From: Psychromonas sp. SA13A
GTDB lineage: Bacteria > Pseudomonadota > Gammaproteobacteria > Enterobacterales > Psychromonadaceae
Length of the DNA: 64,000 nt
Direction of reading: 5' to 3'
Assembly (NCBI RefSeq): GCF_011378715.1
Contig: NZ_WTKU01000006.1
Coordinates: 124,001-188,000 of the forward strand
The translations under genes were made by a program, and so were the position numbers. The notes beneath the pieces are model-generated. The model did no database searches. It saw only the letters and a program-made list of their open reading frames with translations, and was not told the DNA's origin. This document shows, piece after piece, positions 8,697 through 17,879 of this stretch (position 1 is the first letter of the stretch; every line of letters starts with the position of its first letter).

Positions 8697-8734
8697 AGTG
8701 ATGAATGAAGAGTGATGAATGAAGAGTGATGAAT
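8697..8734. repeat. 14-bp tandem repeat, 2.7 exact copies
   Basis: AGTGATGAATGAAG occurs twice exactly and is followed by a 10-nt partial copy. No mismatch separates the copies, which suggests recent expansion. A second, unrelated 14-bp array begins 10 bp further on. Confidence 0.9.
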
Positions 8735-8743
8735 TTGTTAGGG

Positions 8744-8799
8744 AAAGGTAGTTAAGAAAAGATGGTTAAGAAAAGATAATTAAGGAAAGATAGTTAAGG
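8744..8799. repeat. 14-bp tandem repeat, 4 copies
   Basis: Four consecutive units, AAAGGTAGTTAAGA, AAAGATGGTTAAGA, AAAGATAATTAAGG and AAAGATAGTTAAGG, differ at one to four positions. The period equals that of the neighbouring array although the sequence is different. Confidence 0.9.
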
Positions 8800-9044
8800 T
8801 CAGCTAGTTGATTATTGAATATCTAATCATAAGGATTCAGGGCAATGCAGCACTTAAATTTTTAATCAAAGAGATGAACTGATTGGTGTTACTCCGCATC
8901 AGCGTTGATAACAAATGAAAAGTTTACCATAGACCTAGGTAACTTCATCCACTCTAGTAAACACCGAGATTGTTTTCTAAACACTGCTGATAACGTTCTC
9001 TGAACGAGAATTATTTTTCTAAAAATAACTGAAAGTTCTATACG

Positions 9045-9112
9045 TAATTTAAAGCCCTAAAAATAATTTAAAGCGCTAAACGTAGCTTAAAGGGCTAGGC
9101 TTAACTTAAAAG
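9045..9112. repeat. 19-bp tandem repeat, 3.5 copies, running into the 3' end of ampD
   Basis: Units TAATTTAAAGCCCTAAAAA, TAATTTAAAGCGCTAAACG and TAGCTTAAAGGGCTAGGCT are followed by a partial TAACTTAAAAG. The ampD stop codon (9087-9089) falls inside the third unit, so the last few codons of ampD are repeat-derived. Confidence 0.8.
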
Positions 9113-9632
9113 AGTGCCAATCAAATTTACTACCAGGGTCGGTTTTTCGCCTAGGTGCAATATCACTATGGCCAACGATACGTTGCTTAGTAATTAAAGG
9201 GTATTGCTGTTGTATTTGTAACGTAACATCAACTAACGCTTGATATTGTAACTCTGTGTAGGCAGTGCAATCAGTTCCTTCTAGCTCGATACCAATTGAA
9301 TAGTCATTACAACCTGCTACCCCCTCAAAGTTCGAAATACCGGCATGCCATGCACGCTTTGTAAAAGGAACATATTGTTCTATTGAACCGTCTCGACGAA
9401 TGACACAATGCGCAGACACTTCTAATCCTTGCAAATCAACAAAACTAGGGTCAGCTGCGCAATCTAAACATCCTGTAAATAAGTTCTTAATATGTTCAGT
9501 ACCATACTGCCCTTCCGGTAAGCTAATGCAATGGATCACTAATAAACTAATGTCAGCCTCAACAGGACGTTGATTATAAAATGGGCTTTTAATGAATTGT
9601 GCAGTACTCAATAAACCAAGTGAGTTGATCAT
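9087..9632 (-). CDS. ampD: 1,6-anhydro-N-acetylmuramyl-L-alanine amidase AmpD
   Basis: This 181-residue cytoplasmic zinc amidase removes the peptide from anhydro-muropeptides during peptidoglycan recycling, which also keeps ampC-type beta-lactamase induction low. The fold of the N-acetylmuramoyl-L-alanine amidase type 2 family is clear. Zinc ligands are seen as His34 (VIHCISLP) and the His and Asp of GHSDIAPRRKTDPGSKFDW, which also holds the catalytic lysine. NDYSIGIELEG is the usual core strand. The gene is single, with no ampE behind it. Its last codons overlap a 19-bp tandem repeat. Confidence 0.95.
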   Translation of the reverse strand: MINSLGLLSTAQFIKSPFYNQRPVEADISLLVIHCISLPEGQYGTEHIKNLFTGCLDCAADPSFVDLQGLEVSAHCVIRRDGSIEQYVPFTKRAWHAGISNFEGVAGCNDYSIGIELEGTDCTAYTELQYQALVDVTLQIQQQYPLITKQRIVGHSDIAPRRKTDPGSKFDWHSFKLSLAL

Positions 9633-9684
9633 TATTATTCCTCATCAAAACAAATCGTAAGCTAAAAAGTAAAAAATCCAACAA

Positions 9685-9710
9685 AAAAGGTGGCTAAGTA
9701 GCCACCTTTT
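9685..9710. terminator. Intrinsic terminator after guaA (bidirectional form)
   Basis: An 11-bp stem AAAAGGTGGCT / AGCCACCTTTT with loop AAGT is followed on the minus strand by TT and GTT. It lies about 120 bp beyond the guaA stop, on the far side of the 17/18-bp repeat array, so the array is inside the guaA 3' untranslated region. Confidence 0.9.
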
Positions 9711-9743
9711 ATAGTTATAGATCATAACCTAACTTAACTTCAA

Positions 9744-9830
9744 TAGTACTTTCTATTAAGTAGCACTTTCTATGAAATAGTTACTTTTTATTAAATAGTA
9801 CTTTCTAATAAATAGTTACTTTCTATTAAT
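9744..9830. repeat. 17/18-bp tandem repeat, 5 copies, in the guaA 3' untranslated region
   Basis: Five units follow one another: TAGTACTTTCTATTAAG, TAGCACTTTCTATGAAA, TAGTTACTTTTTATTAAA, TAGTACTTTCTAATAAA and TAGTTACTTTCTATTAAT. The unit length goes 17, 17, 18, 17, 18 by insertion of one T. The array starts 2 bp after the guaA stop codon and ends before its terminator. Confidence 0.9.
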
Positions 9831-9832
9831 GG

Positions 9833-11416
9833 TTATTCCCATTCAATCGTCGCAGGTGGTTTGCCTGATACATCATAAACAACACGTGAGATACCATCAA
9901 TTTCATTGATAATACGGTTAGATACGTGACCGATTAATTCATATGGTAAGTGTGACCAACGAGCCGTCATAAAGTCGATAGTTTCAACACAACGTAATGA
10001 CACAACCCAGTCATATTTACGGCAATCACCCATTACACCCACAGAGCGTACAGGTAAGAATACAACAAAGGCTTGGCTTACTTTATGGTATAACTCTGCT
10101 TTGTGTAACTCTTCAATAAAGATAGCATCTGCACGACGTAATAAATCACAGTACTCTTTCTTCACTTCGCCTAGTACACGCACACCTAGACCTGGTCCAG
10201 GGAATGGATGGCGGTATAGCATATCGTATGGTAAGCCTAACTCTAAACCAATTTTACGTACTTCATCTTTAAATAATTCACGTAAAGGTTCAACTAAGCC
10301 CATCGCCATATCATCAGGTAACCCACCAACATTATGATGAGATTTAATAACATGTGCTTTGCCGTTTTTAGAAGCTGCTGACTCAATTACATCAGGGTAA
10401 ATAGTGCCCTGTGCAAGCCATTTTGCATTGGCTAATTTCTTAGATTCTTCATCAAAGATCTCAACGAATACACGACCGATAATTTTACGCTTCGCTTCAG
10501 GATCACTTTCGCCAGCCATTTGCTCTAGGAAACGATGTTCAGCATTAACATGGATAATATTTAATCCAAAATGATCACCAAACATATCCATTACTTGCGC
10601 GCCTTCGTTTAAACGTAATAAACCGTTATCAACAAAAACACAGGTCAGCTTATCACCAATAGCACGTTGTAATAACATCGCCACCACCGATGAATCAACA
10701 CCACCAGATAAACCTAGAATAACTTCATCATCACCGACTTGTTCTTTCATACGAGCCACTGCATCATCGATAATTGATGCAGGCGTCCATAGTGTTTCAC
10801 AGCCACAGATATCAACGACAAAATTACGTAACATACGCTCACCTTGGCGAGTATGTGTTACTTCAGGGTGAAATTGCACACCGTAAAAATGTTTTTCTTC
10901 ATTGGCAATAGCAGCAAATTGACAAGTCGCAGTATTAGCAACCGTAATAAAATCAGCAGGAATAGCTGACACTTTATCACCATGGCTCATCCATACGTCT
11001 AATAAAGGTTTGCCTTGCTCTGAAATCGCATCTTCAATCGAATTAAAGAAAGCAGATTCAGCTTGCACTTCAACTTTTGCGTAGCCAAACTCACCCTCGC
11101 CTTCACCTTTAATCACTGCGCCGCCTAATTGATGCGACATAGTTTGCATACCGTAACAAATACCTAATACTGGCACACCAGCGTTAAATACATATTCAGG
11201 AGCTCGTGGTGAACCTTCAGCGGTTACACTTTCAGGACCACCCGCAAGGATAATACCGTTAGGATTAAATTCTTTGATGTCTTGTTCGTCAACATCCCAG
11301 CTCCAAAGCTCACAGTAAACACCAATTTCACGAATACGACGTGCAATTAGCTGTGTATATTGAGAACCAAAATCTAATATTAGGATGCGTTGCTCATGAA
11401 TATTTGTACTCATCAT
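9833..11416 (-). CDS. guaA: GMP synthase (glutamine-hydrolysing)
   Basis: This 527-residue enzyme converts XMP to GMP using glutamine and ATP. The class I glutamine amidotransferase domain covers residues ~10-205, with nucleophile Cys87 in LGICYGMQ and His/Glu in FHPEVTHT. The ATP-pyrophosphatase domain has [14 protein letters not shown] near residue 237. The dimerisation domain ends in [21 protein letters not shown]. It is second in the guaBA operon, about 190 bp behind guaB with a hairpin between them. Two adjacent ATG codons open the frame. Length is normal. Confidence 0.98.
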   Translation of the reverse strand: MMSTNIHEQRILILDFGSQYTQLIARRIREIGVYCELWSWDVDEQDIKEFNPNGIILAGGPESVTAEGSPRAPEYVFNAGVPVLGICYGMQTMSHQLGGAVIKGEGEGEFGYAKVEVQAESAFFNSIEDAISEQGKPLLDVWMSHGDKVSAIPADFITVANTATCQFAAIANEEKHFYGVQFHPEVTHTRQGERMLRNFVVDICGCETLWTPASIIDDAVARMKEQVGDDEVILGLSGGVDSSVVAMLLQRAIGDKLTCVFVDNGLLRLNEGAQVMDMFGDHFGLNIIHVNAEHRFLEQMAGESDPEAKRKIIGRVFVEIFDEESKKLANAKWLAQGTIYPDVIESAASKNGKAHVIKSHHNVGGLPDDMAMGLVEPLRELFKDEVRKIGLELGLPYDMLYRHPFPGPGLGVRVLGEVKKEYCDLLRRADAIFIEELHKAELYHKVSQAFVVFLPVRSVGVMGDCRKYDWVVSLRCVETIDFMTARWSHLPYELIGHVSNRIINEIDGISRVVYDVSGKPPATIEWE

Positions 11417-11459
11417 ATTGTCCTTTATCTTACTTAAATTTTTATTGCTAAAAATAATA

Positions 11460-11481
11460 AAAGACGATAAATATCGTCTTT
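11460..11481 (-). terminator. Hairpin between guaB and guaA
   Basis: A 10-bp stem AAAGACGATA / TATCGTCTTT with a 2-nt centre is followed on the minus strand by TATTATTTTT. It lies in the 187-bp gap between the two genes and may be a partial terminator that adjusts guaA relative to guaB. Confidence 0.65.
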
Positions 11482-11603
11482 AAATTGATGCTTTAATGAA
11501 GCTAAATTAACGGCATAAGATGTTCAGTGTTATTGTGTAATGTCATTTGCTAACGATTAAGCCGCTTTCTACATTACACAAACCTGAACGCTTATTACAT
11601 TAA

Positions 11604-13070
11604 TTAACCACCACTACGGTAGTTAGGCGCTTCTTTAGTGATAGCAACATCATGCACGTGGCTTTCACCCATACCTGCACTGGTAATTTTTACAAACATT
11701 GCTTTAGTATTCATTTCTTGAATCGTTGCACAACCGGTCAGCCCCATCGATGAACGTACGCCACCCATTTGCTGATGAATAATTTCTTTTACTTTACCTT
11801 TATAAGCAACACGTCCTTCAATACCTTCAGGTACTAACTTGTCTGCTGCATTATCAGATTGGAAGTAACGATCCGATGAACCTTGAGACATCGCGCCTAA
11901 AGAGCCCATGCCACGGTATGATTTGTATGAACGACCTTGGTATAAAATAATTTCACCTGGCGATTCTTCAGTACCAGCAAACATACTTCCCATCATCACA
12001 CATGATGCGCCAGCAGCCAGTGCTTTAGCAATATCACCTGAGAAACGAATGCCGCCATCAGCAATCACAGGAATACCAGTACCTTGTAATGCATCCACTG
12101 CATCTGAAATAGCAGTAATTTGCGGAACACCTACACCTGTAACAATACGTGTAGTACAGATTGAACCAGGGCCGATACCTACTTTAACAGCGCTACAACC
12201 AGCAGCAACCAATGCTTTAGCACCGTCACCTGTTGCAATATTACCACCAATGATTTCTAGGTTTGGGTATGCTGCGCGAGTTGCTTTAATACGATCTAAA
12301 ACACCTTGCGAATGACCGTGAGAAGAGTCAATTAATAAGACATCAACACCCGCTTCTACTAATGCATCAACACGTTCTTCATTACCTGCACCAGCACCTA
12401 CAGCGGCACCAACACGTAAACGACCTAATTCGTCTTTACATGCGTTTGGTTTACGCTCTGCTTTACGGAAATCCTTAACAGTGATCATGCCTTTAAGCTT
12501 AAAGTTATCATCTGTTAATAAAACTTTTTCGATACGGTGTTTATGCATTAAAGCTTCGATTTCATCACGAGGAGTATTCGATTTTGCAGTAACTAGGTCG
12601 GTTTTTATTGTCATTACAGCAGAAACAGGTTTTGTTAAATCAGTTTCAAATAAGACGTCACGACCAGTAATGATACCGACTAATTCGCCAGAGTCTTCAA
12701 CTACAGGGTAACCGGCAAAACCATGTTTTTCAGTTAACTCTTTAATTTCACCCAGGGTTGTAGAAGGAGAAACAGTAATAGGCGTAGCTACCACACCGCT
12801 TTCGTGGATTTTTACTAAACGAACTTGTTCAGCTTGTACTTCAATAGACATATTTTTATGGATAAAGCCCATGCCGCCTTCTTGAGCTAAAGCAATAGCG
12901 AAGCGTGCCTCTGTAACTGTATCCATTGCCGCAGAAACGACAGGAATGTTCAACGAGATATTTTTTGTTAATTGAGTTCTTAGATCGGCAGTGTTAGGTA
13001 GTACTGTCGAGTGGGCTGGCACTAATAATACATCGTCAAATGTTAACGCATCTTTTGCTATTCTTAGCAT
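11604..13070 (-). CDS. guaB: Inosine-5'-monophosphate dehydrogenase
   Basis: This 488-residue enzyme oxidises IMP to XMP with NAD+, the branch-point step to guanine nucleotides. Two CBS domains are inserted at about residues 93-205 ([16 protein letters not shown] and [14 protein letters not shown]). The catalytic loop [18 protein letters not shown] carries the active-site cysteine. The phosphate-binding [18 protein letters not shown] and the flap region ([11 protein letters not shown]) are present. It is the first gene of guaBA and is divergent from xseA, as in many gammaproteobacteria. Confidence 0.98.
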   Translation of the reverse strand: MLRIAKDALTFDDVLLVPAHSTVLPNTADLRTQLTKNISLNIPVVSAAMDTVTEARFAIALAQEGGMGFIHKNMSIEVQAEQVRLVKIHESGVVATPITVSPSTTLGEIKELTEKHGFAGYPVVEDSGELVGIITGRDVLFETDLTKPVSAVMTIKTDLVTAKSNTPRDEIEALMHKHRIEKVLLTDDNFKLKGMITVKDFRKAERKPNACKDELGRLRVGAAVGAGAGNEERVDALVEAGVDVLLIDSSHGHSQGVLDRIKATRAAYPNLEIIGGNIATGDGAKALVAAGCSAVKVGIGPGSICTTRIVTGVGVPQITAISDAVDALQGTGIPVIADGGIRFSGDIAKALAAGASCVMMGSMFAGTEESPGEIILYQGRSYKSYRGMGSLGAMSQGSSDRYFQSDNAADKLVPEGIEGRVAYKGKVKEIIHQQMGGVRSSMGLTGCATIQEMNTKAMFVKITSAGMGESHVHDVAITKEAPNYRSGG

Positions 13071-13106
13071 TGCAATATCTCACTTATAGTTGGGAGCATT
13101 TTAGAT

Positions 13107-13128
13107 ATACCCAAAATTGCTTGGGTAT
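13107..13128. promoter_or_regulatory. Inverted repeat in the guaB leader
   Basis: A perfect 8-bp dyad ATACCCAA-N6-TTGGGTAT lies about 37 bp upstream of the guaB start, in the divergent guaB/xseA spacer. It could be an operator at the guaB promoter or a hairpin in its 5' untranslated region. It does not match the PurR consensus. Confidence 0.5.
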
Positions 13129-13190
13129 GATATTGCGGTGGGATTTTAATCGTAAATTATGATAAGTACAATACAATTTATGTTTTTATA

Positions 13191-13206
13191 CACAGTTTTT
13201 ACTGTG
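13191..13206. promoter_or_regulatory. Inverted repeat upstream of xseA
   Basis: CACAGT-N4-ACTGTG lies 42 bp before the chosen xseA ATG, followed by an AT-rich stretch that could hold a -10. The same arms occur between pdhR and aceE (1733-1747). No regulator is assigned. Confidence 0.3.
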
Positions 13207-13247
13207 TTAATATTTAGCCCCTGATTTAATTGGTAAAATTTTTTGTT

Positions 13248-14576
13248 ATGGCGATAAAAAACAACAACATCTACAGCGTAAGCTCACTCAATAAAGCCGC
13301 AAAATCCTTACTGGAGACAGGATTAGGGGTGATTTGGTTATCTGGTGAGATTTCTAACCTAACTATCGCAGTTTCAGGGCATTGGTATTTCACGTTAAAA
13401 GATCATGGCGCGCAAATAAAATGTGCCATGTTTAGAGGCAATAATAGCCGTGCGGGGTTTACACCTAAACACGGGCAACAAGTATTAGTGCGTGGAAAAT
13501 TAAGCTTGTACGAAGCACGTGGAGATTATCAGTTAATCGCAGAAACCATGGCACCAGAAGGTGATGGATTATTAAAACAACAATTTGAAGAATTAAAATG
13601 CCAATTAGCTGCGCAAGGTTTATTTTCTGAAGCGATAAAAAAATCTTTACCTGAGATTATCAAACGTGTCGGCATTATTACTTCATCAACCGGTGCTGCG
13701 TTACATGACATACTGAGTGTTTTACAACGTCGAGATCCACGTTTGCAAGTGGTTATTTATCCGACTCAAGTACAGGGACAAGGTAGTGCATTCTCCGTCG
13801 CGGCTCAAATTGCCTTAGCGAATATTCGTAATGAATGTGATGTGTTAATCGTCGGCCGTGGTGGCGGCTCTTTAGAAGACTTATGGTGCTTTAATGAGCC
13901 CGATGTTGCCTATGCTATTTATAATAGCCAATTACCTGTAATTAGCGCTGTTGGGCATGAGATAGATGTAACCATTAGTGATTTTGTTGCCGATCTCAGA
14001 GCTGCGACGCCATCAGCAGCAGCTGAGTTAGTAAGTCAACATAAAACCTTTGTTTCTACTCAACTCAATAACTTAGTCGCACGCCTTAAGCAGTCTATAC
14101 AAAATAGGCTGCAACATAAGACCCACCAGCTAAGTGTATTAAAACAAACCTTATTACAACACGATCCTAAACATAAATTACAACAGCAGGCACAAAACTT
14201 AGATGAATTAAGTTTACGCTTACAACATGCTATGCAACAAAAAATGCAATGGCAACAACACCAGACTTCACAGTTAAAAAATCGATTACAACAGGCTAGT
14301 CCTGCTCATCACATTAATATTGAACTGCAAAAGCAACAACAATTAAAACGTCAATTAACACAAGCAATGACGGCAAAATTAAATAACGCGGAACAGAACT
14401 TACATCATCAAATACAACAACTAAATGCCTTTAGTCCACTAGCAACCTTAGCCCGTGGTTATGCAATAGTTAAAGATGAAAAAGGCAAGGTAAGCACTGA
14501 TCCTGCAAAACTCAAAGTAGGAGAAACAGTTGAAGTGACCCTTGATAAAGGGCAGTTTAAAGCGCAGGTTATTTAG
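13248..14576 (+). CDS. xseA: Exodeoxyribonuclease VII large subunit
   Basis: This 442-residue subunit of exonuclease VII degrades single-stranded DNA in both directions. It has an N-terminal OB-fold (ISNLTIAVSGHWYFTLKDHGAQIKCAMFR) and a catalytic domain with VGRGGGSLEDLWCFNE and SAVGHEIDVTISDFVADLRAATPSAAAE. A long glutamine-rich coiled coil (residues ~265-385) precedes the C-terminal tail. The frame can be extended to a TTG at 13230, but the ATG at 13248 (MAIKNNNIYSVSSLNK) aligns with the family start. No strong ribosome site precedes either. It is divergent from guaB. xseB is not in the window. Confidence 0.94.
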   Translation: MAIKNNNIYSVSSLNKAAKSLLETGLGVIWLSGEISNLTIAVSGHWYFTLKDHGAQIKCAMFRGNNSRAGFTPKHGQQVLVRGKLSLYEARGDYQLIAETMAPEGDGLLKQQFEELKCQLAAQGLFSEAIKKSLPEIIKRVGIITSSTGAALHDILSVLQRRDPRLQVVIYPTQVQGQGSAFSVAAQIALANIRNECDVLIVGRGGGSLEDLWCFNEPDVAYAIYNSQLPVISAVGHEIDVTISDFVADLRAATPSAAAELVSQHKTFVSTQLNNLVARLKQSIQNRLQHKTHQLSVLKQTLLQHDPKHKLQQQAQNLDELSLRLQHAMQQKMQWQQHQTSQLKNRLQQASPAHHINIELQKQQQLKRQLTQAMTAKLNNAEQNLHHQIQQLNAFSPLATLARGYAIVKDEKGKVSTDPAKLKVGETVEVTLDKGQFKAQVI

Positions 14577-14616
14577 CTGTAGTTGCTTTAAAACTGTAGT
14601 TATTTTAAAACTGTCC
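14577..14616. repeat. 17-bp tandem repeat, 2.3 copies, directly after the xseA stop
   Basis: CTGTAGTTGCTTTAAAA and CTGTAGTTATTTTAAAA differ at two positions and are followed by a partial CTGTCC. The array starts at the base after the xseA stop codon and lies before the shared terminator. Confidence 0.8.
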
Positions 14617-14650
14617 TGATGTAAACATGTAATTATATGGTTGTTTGGTT

Positions 14651-14674
14651 GATTGATTGATTGATTGATTGATT
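14651..14674. repeat. Tetranucleotide microsatellite (GATT)6
   Basis: Six perfect GATT copies lie in the xseA 3' untranslated region, between the 17-bp repeat and the terminator. It is not within or in front of a coding region, so a phase-variation role is unlikely. Confidence 0.95.
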
Positions 14675-14711
14675 GTTACAGTCTAAGTAAATGTATTAAT
14701 TAATAAAAAAC

Positions 14712-14748
14712 AAAAAGGGCTTGATACAAATTGTATCAAGCCCTTTTT
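14712..14748. terminator. Bidirectional terminator shared by xseA and proA
   Basis: An 18-bp perfect inverted repeat (AAAAAGGGCTTGATACAA and its complement around one A) has A-runs and T-runs on both sides. It sits between the convergent xseA (+) and proA (-) and can end both transcripts. Confidence 0.95.
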
Positions 14749-14786
14749 AGTTATTTCAGCTAAAAATTTAGCTTCGTATTACATTC

Positions 14787-16034
14787 CTAAGAACGGATTA
14801 AATTATCACTGGTCCCGATCCATTTATAGGTAGTTAATTCAGGTAAGCCCATTGGCCCACGTGCATGTAACTTCTGGGTTGATACTGCTACTTCAGCGCC
14901 TAAACCAAATTGGCTGCCATCGGTGAACCGAGTACTGGTATTAACATAAACCGCCGCCGAGTTAACCGCATTGATAAATTTATTCGCCACGGTAAAGTCA
15001 TTGGTCAAAATGCCATCAGAATGTTCAGAGCTATGCTCACGGATATGCATCAAGGCTTCATGTAAATTAGCCACCACTTTAACGCCTAAGTTTAGAGATA
15101 ACCACTCACGTGAAAAGTCGCCTTCTTGAGCAAGCTGTGCATCATCACCTAAAATAGCTTTCGCTTTTTCTTCTGCCACTAACGTAACACCTAGCGGTAA
15201 TAAGTGTGCAGCCAATTTAGGTAAGAAAGTCTCAGCAATATCAGCTTCTACTAATAACGTATCTAACGCATTACAAACGCTTGGACGTTGTACTTTAGCA
15301 TTTTCGATAATCGCTAAGGCTTTTTCAACATTAACCGTTTTCTCTGCAAATAAATGACAAATACCAATACCACCAATAATCACAGGAATAGTACTATTCT
15401 CTTTACAGAATTTTTGTAAGCCCGCATTACCACGAGGAATGATCATATCCACGTATTTATCTAATTTTAATAACTCGCCTACTAATGCGCGATCTGTATT
15501 TTCTATATATTGCACAGACGTTTTTGGTAAGCCTACTTTTACTAATGCGCTTTGAATAAACTTAACGAGCACTAAGTTAGAGTTAATGGTTTCTTTACCA
15601 CCACGCAAAATACTAGCGTTACCCGTTTTCAAGCTCAATGCAGCAATATCAATGGTTACATTAGGACGCGCTTCATAAATAACACCTAACACGCCTACAG
15701 GTACACGGCGCTTACAAAGTTTTAAGCCATTTTCTAATAGCTTACTATCAAATTCTTCTCCAACTGGGTCAGAAAGTCCAATCACACTACGTAAATCACT
15801 AATAACACCGGCTAAGCGGGTTTCATCTAATAACAGGCGATCCAATAAAGCGTCGGTTAATCCAGCCGCTTTACCTGCTTCAATATCTTTTTGATTAGCT
15901 GCGACTATTTCTGCCGCATTACTTTCTAATTCAATCGCAATCGCTTCAAGCGCTGCATTTTTTGTAGTCGTATCAGTGATTGCCAACTCGTAACTTGCTT
16001 CTTTCGCTTGTTGACCTATTTGTTGTAAATTCAT
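14787..16034 (-). CDS. proA: Gamma-glutamyl phosphate reductase
   Basis: This 415-residue NADPH-dependent enzyme reduces glutamate-5-phosphate to glutamate-5-semialdehyde in proline synthesis. It belongs to the aldehyde dehydrogenase superfamily. [19 protein letters not shown] and [14 protein letters not shown] mark the cofactor region, and the catalytic cysteine lies in [14 protein letters not shown]. The C-terminus ([29 protein letters not shown], here beginning LGAEVA) is typical. It follows proB by 42 bp and ends at a strong terminator shared with xseA. Confidence 0.97.
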   Translation of the reverse strand: MNLQQIGQQAKEASYELAITDTTTKNAALEAIAIELESNAAEIVAANQKDIEAGKAAGLTDALLDRLLLDETRLAGVISDLRSVIGLSDPVGEEFDSKLLENGLKLCKRRVPVGVLGVIYEARPNVTIDIAALSLKTGNASILRGGKETINSNLVLVKFIQSALVKVGLPKTSVQYIENTDRALVGELLKLDKYVDMIIPRGNAGLQKFCKENSTIPVIIGGIGICHLFAEKTVNVEKALAIIENAKVQRPSVCNALDTLLVEADIAETFLPKLAAHLLPLGVTLVAEEKAKAILGDDAQLAQEGDFSREWLSLNLGVKVVANLHEALMHIREHSSEHSDGILTNDFTVANKFINAVNSAAVYVNTSTRFTDGSQFGLGAEVAVSTQKLHARGPMGLPELTTYKWIGTSDNLIRS

Positions 16035-16076
16035 TTCTACTCCTTTAAAACAGACTCCATAATTAACGAGTCTTTA

Positions 16077-17186
16077 TTATAAAATAACTAGGTCATCACG
16101 GTGTATAACAACAGTACCGTGTTCATAACCTAATATTTTTTCAATTTGATCTGAATGTTGTCCCTTAATTCGTTCTATATCGACACTTTTATAACGCACG
16201 ATACCGCGCGCAATCTCTTTACCTTTATGGTTGCAAATTGAGACCACATAACCTCGTAAAAAGTGCGACTGCACAGAGCTAATACCTTTTGCAAGTAAAC
16301 TACTACCACCGTTAATAATGGCGTGCTCTGCTCCTGGGTCAACAAAAATCAATCCTGCTGGGCGAGAGCCAGCGAAGATCCAATTTTTCCTTGCTTCTAA
16401 ACGGTTATTTGCAGACACAAATTTTGTGCCAACTGGTAGACCATTAGCGGCGTCTAAAATAACATTTTTACGATGGCCAGAGGCAATCACTACCTCAATA
16501 CCTGCTCGATTAGCAACCGTCGCCGATTCGATCTTGGTTGCCATACCTCCCGTTCCTAACCCACCAACACTTCCGCCGGCAATGCTATGAATAGCTTCTG
16601 TTATTTCAGTTACTTCTGTAATTAATTTTGCATCAGGGTTACTGCGAGGGTCGGCTGTAAATAACCCGGGTTGATCAGTTAATAGTATCAACTGATCTGC
16701 ATCAGCTAATAAAGCGACTAATGCCGACAAATTATCGTTATCACCTACTTTTATTTCACGTGTAGCAACAGCATCATTCTCATTTATTAATGGCACGATA
16801 CGATGTTTTAGTAACGTATTAAGTGTATCACGTGCATTGAGAAAACGACCTTTATCATCTAGGTCTGCACGTGTAAGCAACATTTGTCCAACATGTAACC
16901 CATATATTTTAAATAGGTTTTCCCATTCCCGAATAAGCTGCCCTTGCCCCACTGCGGCTAGCATCTGTTTATTGGCAATAGTGGGTTCAATATTGGGCAT
17001 ATTTAAATGCTCTTTACCTGCAGCAATTGCGCCTGAAGTGACCACTACAATAGGATGACCTTGTTGATGTAATATCGCGCACTGGCGAACTATTTCAACC
17101 ATTTGCGCTCGGTCTAACTTAGCTGTTCCGCTAGTTAATACACTGGTACCCAATTTAATTACAATTGTTTTTTTATTCGCGTTCAT
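16077..17186 (-). CDS. proB: Glutamate 5-kinase
   Basis: This 369-residue enzyme phosphorylates the gamma-carboxyl of glutamate, the first and feedback-controlled step of proline synthesis. The amino-acid kinase domain fills residues 1-260 ([63 protein letters not shown]). A PUA domain (about 280-365) makes it the long form of the enzyme. The gene starts the proBA operon. Its neighbours crl and frsA upstream match the conserved frsA-crl-proBA order in related bacteria. Confidence 0.97.
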   Translation of the reverse strand: MNANKKTIVIKLGTSVLTSGTAKLDRAQMVEIVRQCAILHQQGHPIVVVTSGAIAAGKEHLNMPNIEPTIANKQMLAAVGQGQLIREWENLFKIYGLHVGQMLLTRADLDDKGRFLNARDTLNTLLKHRIVPLINENDAVATREIKVGDNDNLSALVALLADADQLILLTDQPGLFTADPRSNPDAKLITEVTEITEAIHSIAGGSVGGLGTGGMATKIESATVANRAGIEVVIASGHRKNVILDAANGLPVGTKFVSANNRLEARKNWIFAGSRPAGLIFVDPGAEHAIINGGSSLLAKGISSVQSHFLRGYVVSICNHKGKEIARGIVRYKSVDIERIKGQHSDQIEKILGYEHGTVVIHRDDLVIL

Positions 17187-17266
17187 TTATTTATGCTTCA
17201 TTTCAGAAAAATAAAAAAGCTCAATTTATATGAGGTGATCTACCAATAATAACCGTCATTGAGCTC

Positions 17267-17298
17267 AAAAAAAAACAGCAACTTAAATAGCTGCTGTT
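17267..17298 (-). terminator. Intrinsic terminator after crl
   Basis: On the minus strand AACAGCA and TGCTGTT arms with an 11-nt loop are followed by a run of about nine T. It lies 150 bp past the crl stop and separates crl from proB. Confidence 0.8.
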
Positions 17299-17362
17299 GA
17301 TTAGTATACCATTATTGCGCAAATTAAAGGGGCAAAAATAGAGGGAGCTTAAAACTTACGCA

Positions 17363-17388
17363 TATATACCCGTTACCATTCAAGATGC
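17363..17388. repeat. Dispersed repeat copy 1 (TATATACCCGTTA core)
   Basis: A 26-bp stretch beginning TATATACCCGTTA and ending AAGATGC matches 23 of 26 positions with the copy at 19448-19473. Both are intergenic and flank the crl-frsA pair. The core resembles dispersed intergenic repeats seen in related marine gammaproteobacteria, though I cannot confirm family membership here. Confidence 0.55.
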
Positions 17389-17447
17389 AAAGTTCAGCAA
17401 GTTGTGAGGTGATTAGCTTCTAGGCAGAAAGTTGAACATCTAACTAG

Positions 17448-17822
17448 CTATATCTGCTCTGTTAATTCATAGCCCACTTCGACATCAATCATTTCAGTTA
17501 ATTTTTCAATAAAAGTATTAAATGATTGATCAATTTGTAGCATTTCTTTTTTAGTTATTTTATTGCTAACCCAATTGCCTTCAATATCATACAGTCCATT
17601 AAAGCGCTGATAAGTAAATGTATTACCATTACGTGTTAATTCCGCCCACCAGCCTAAAAAGATTCTTTCCTCTGGCTCTTTTTTATCATCAACACATATT
17701 TCTAAACAATCAAAAAAGAACGTTTTTTCATCTGATTTTAATTTACGGAAAAAAGGTCCAAAATCAGTAAATAATTTGAATAAGCGCCCACGTGATGGTC
17801 CCTTTATAAGAGTATCTGACAT
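17448..17822 (-). CDS. crl: Sigma factor-binding protein Crl
   Basis: This 124-residue protein matches Crl, which binds RpoS and helps it assemble with core RNA polymerase. The recognisable core is FFFDCLEICVDDK followed by EERIFLGWWAEL (paired tryptophans) and FTYQRFNGLYDIEGNWV. Length and motif order agree with the enterobacterial protein, although the first 15 and last 30 residues diverge. It follows frsA by 57 bp on the same strand, the same neighbour as in Escherichia and Vibrio. Confidence 0.92.
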   Translation of the reverse strand: MSDTLIKGPSRGRLFKLFTDFGPFFRKLKSDEKTFFFDCLEICVDDKKEPEERIFLGWWAELTRNGNTFTYQRFNGLYDIEGNWVSNKITKKEMLQIDQSFNTFIEKLTEMIDVEVGYELTEQI

Positions 17823-17879
17823 GTTAAGAGGCTTCCTTGTATAATTTAATAGCGAACAATAATATCTTCAATATATCAC

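Larger units (their letters stand above)
8377..9086. other. 710-bp spacer between ampD and glgC
   Basis: There is no convincing gene. The left half holds the glgC promoter region and FNR-type box. The right half holds three different short tandem-repeat arrays (8697-8734, 8744-8799 and 9045-9112), all 3' of ampD. Confidence 0.6.

Noticed and set aside
8697-8799. CRISPR-like array
   Set aside because: Units of 14 bp are directly joined without spacers, and no cas genes are present.
11908-12315. 135-codon ORF opposite guaB
   Set aside because: Antisense shadow in a strongly conserved gene.
13230-13247. TTG start extending xseA by six codons
   Set aside because: The extra residues (VKFFV) do not match the family, and the ATG at 13248 aligns better.
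14651-14674. (GATT)6 as a phase-variable switch
   Set aside because: It lies after the xseA stop and before the terminator, far from any start codon or promoter.
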